Below, one piece after another: positions 32,360-32,440 of a DNA stretch of 32,440 nt. Under the pieces are notes generated by a model. It did not search any database, was not told where the DNA came from, and was given only the letters and a program-made list of their open reading frames with translations. Origin of the DNA: Pseudomonadota bacterium (GTDB lineage Bacteria; Pseudomonadota; Gammaproteobacteria; Burkholderiales; Burkholderiaceae_C); the NCBI GenBank assembly GCA_963204815.1, contig CAUJHQ010000027.1, forward strand, positions 1-32,440. The letters run 5' to 3'. Numbering within the stretch: the stretch's first letter is position 1; the number at the start of each line of letters is the position of its first letter. Position numbers and translations under genes: made by a program.

Positions 32360-32440
32360 TCAGGCGGTCAGTCGTTCCAGGCGCGTCAGCGTGGCCATCG
32401 CATCGGCGCGTGAAGGGCCGCACATCGACGGCTCGGGCCG
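32360..32440 (-). CDS. C-terminal end of an unknown gene, cut by the window
   Basis: A frame open to the right edge ends at TGA (32360-32362), three bases before the Crp/Fnr GTG. The last 26 codons end MATLTRLERLTA and have the strong G/C third positions of local genes. Too short to assign; probably in one operon with the regulator. Confidence 0.5.
   Translation of the reverse strand, partial: RPEPSMCGPSRADAMATLTRLERLTA

Noticed and set aside
1..32440. CRISPR array, tRNA or rRNA genes, integrase or transposase genes, luxI
   Set aside because: Looked for and not seen: no regularly spaced direct repeats, no cloverleaf or rRNA-like stretch, and no frame resembling these proteins.

Overview
The window is a dense, very GC-rich chromosomal segment with strong G/C third-position bias, short intergenic gaps and many ATGA or GTGA stop/start overlaps. 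Gene content (Yej-type peptide importer, NatAB-like exporter, DUF2917 beside a LysR regulator, a stand-alone IF-1 with a basic tail, a PhnZ-type HD oxygenase) and the intergenic foldback repeats suggest a beta-proteobacterium of the Burkholderiales, near the Rubrivivax/Leptothrix/Ideonella group. That placement is inference; there is no rRNA or other decisive marker here.

Layout. (1) 1-1103: 3' part of a FAD-dependent DAO-family oxidoreductase. (2) 7149-1089, minus: three coupled genes for a dimethylglycine/sarcosine dehydrogenase-like enzyme, a pyruvate-kinase-like protein without a C-terminal regulatory domain, and a SulP anion transporter. (3) 7188-8650, plus: a GST and a small trypsin-like peptidase. 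(4) 8936-8670: infA. (5) 9280-11016: a membrane Ser/Thr kinase with a long Pro/Ala-rich tail. (6) 16405-11033, minus: Na/Pi cotransporter, PhnZ-like HD oxygenase, EamA transporter, a degenerate sensor histidine kinase and a secreted BamE-like protein. (7) 16477-16712: two inverted 82-bp foldback elements around a third hairpin. (8) 16823-20480, plus: yejB-yejE-yejF without yejA. (9) 21037-20486 and 21335-21096: a GNAT acetyltransferase and a DUF2917 protein. (10) 21471-26266, plus: LysR regulator, cysteine-less glutaredoxin-like protein, secreted TAP-like hydrolase, NatA/NatB-like exporter. (11) 26277-31398: a quorum-sensing-type peptide export locus. (12) 32440-31403, minus: end of an unknown gene, a Crp/Fnr regulator and a DUF2892 protein, with a CRP-type operator between the last two.

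The most interesting unit is region 11. A LuxR-type regulator with an altered acyl-homoserine-lactone pocket is followed by a near-consensus lux box (CTGTAAGAGCTAACAG, 27551-27566), spaced as in a luxI-type promoter from a -10-like hexamer. Just downstream lies a 61-65 codon gene for a double-glycine leader peptide whose predicted 24-residue product contains APRSGW twice. A strong intrinsic terminator follows, then an HlyD-type adaptor and a C39-peptidase ABC transporter with an intact Cys-His-Asp triad. Together these read as a cell-density-controlled, secreted ribosomal peptide, either a signal or a bacteriocin. No luxI, modifying enzyme, immunity gene or outer-membrane channel is visible in the window.
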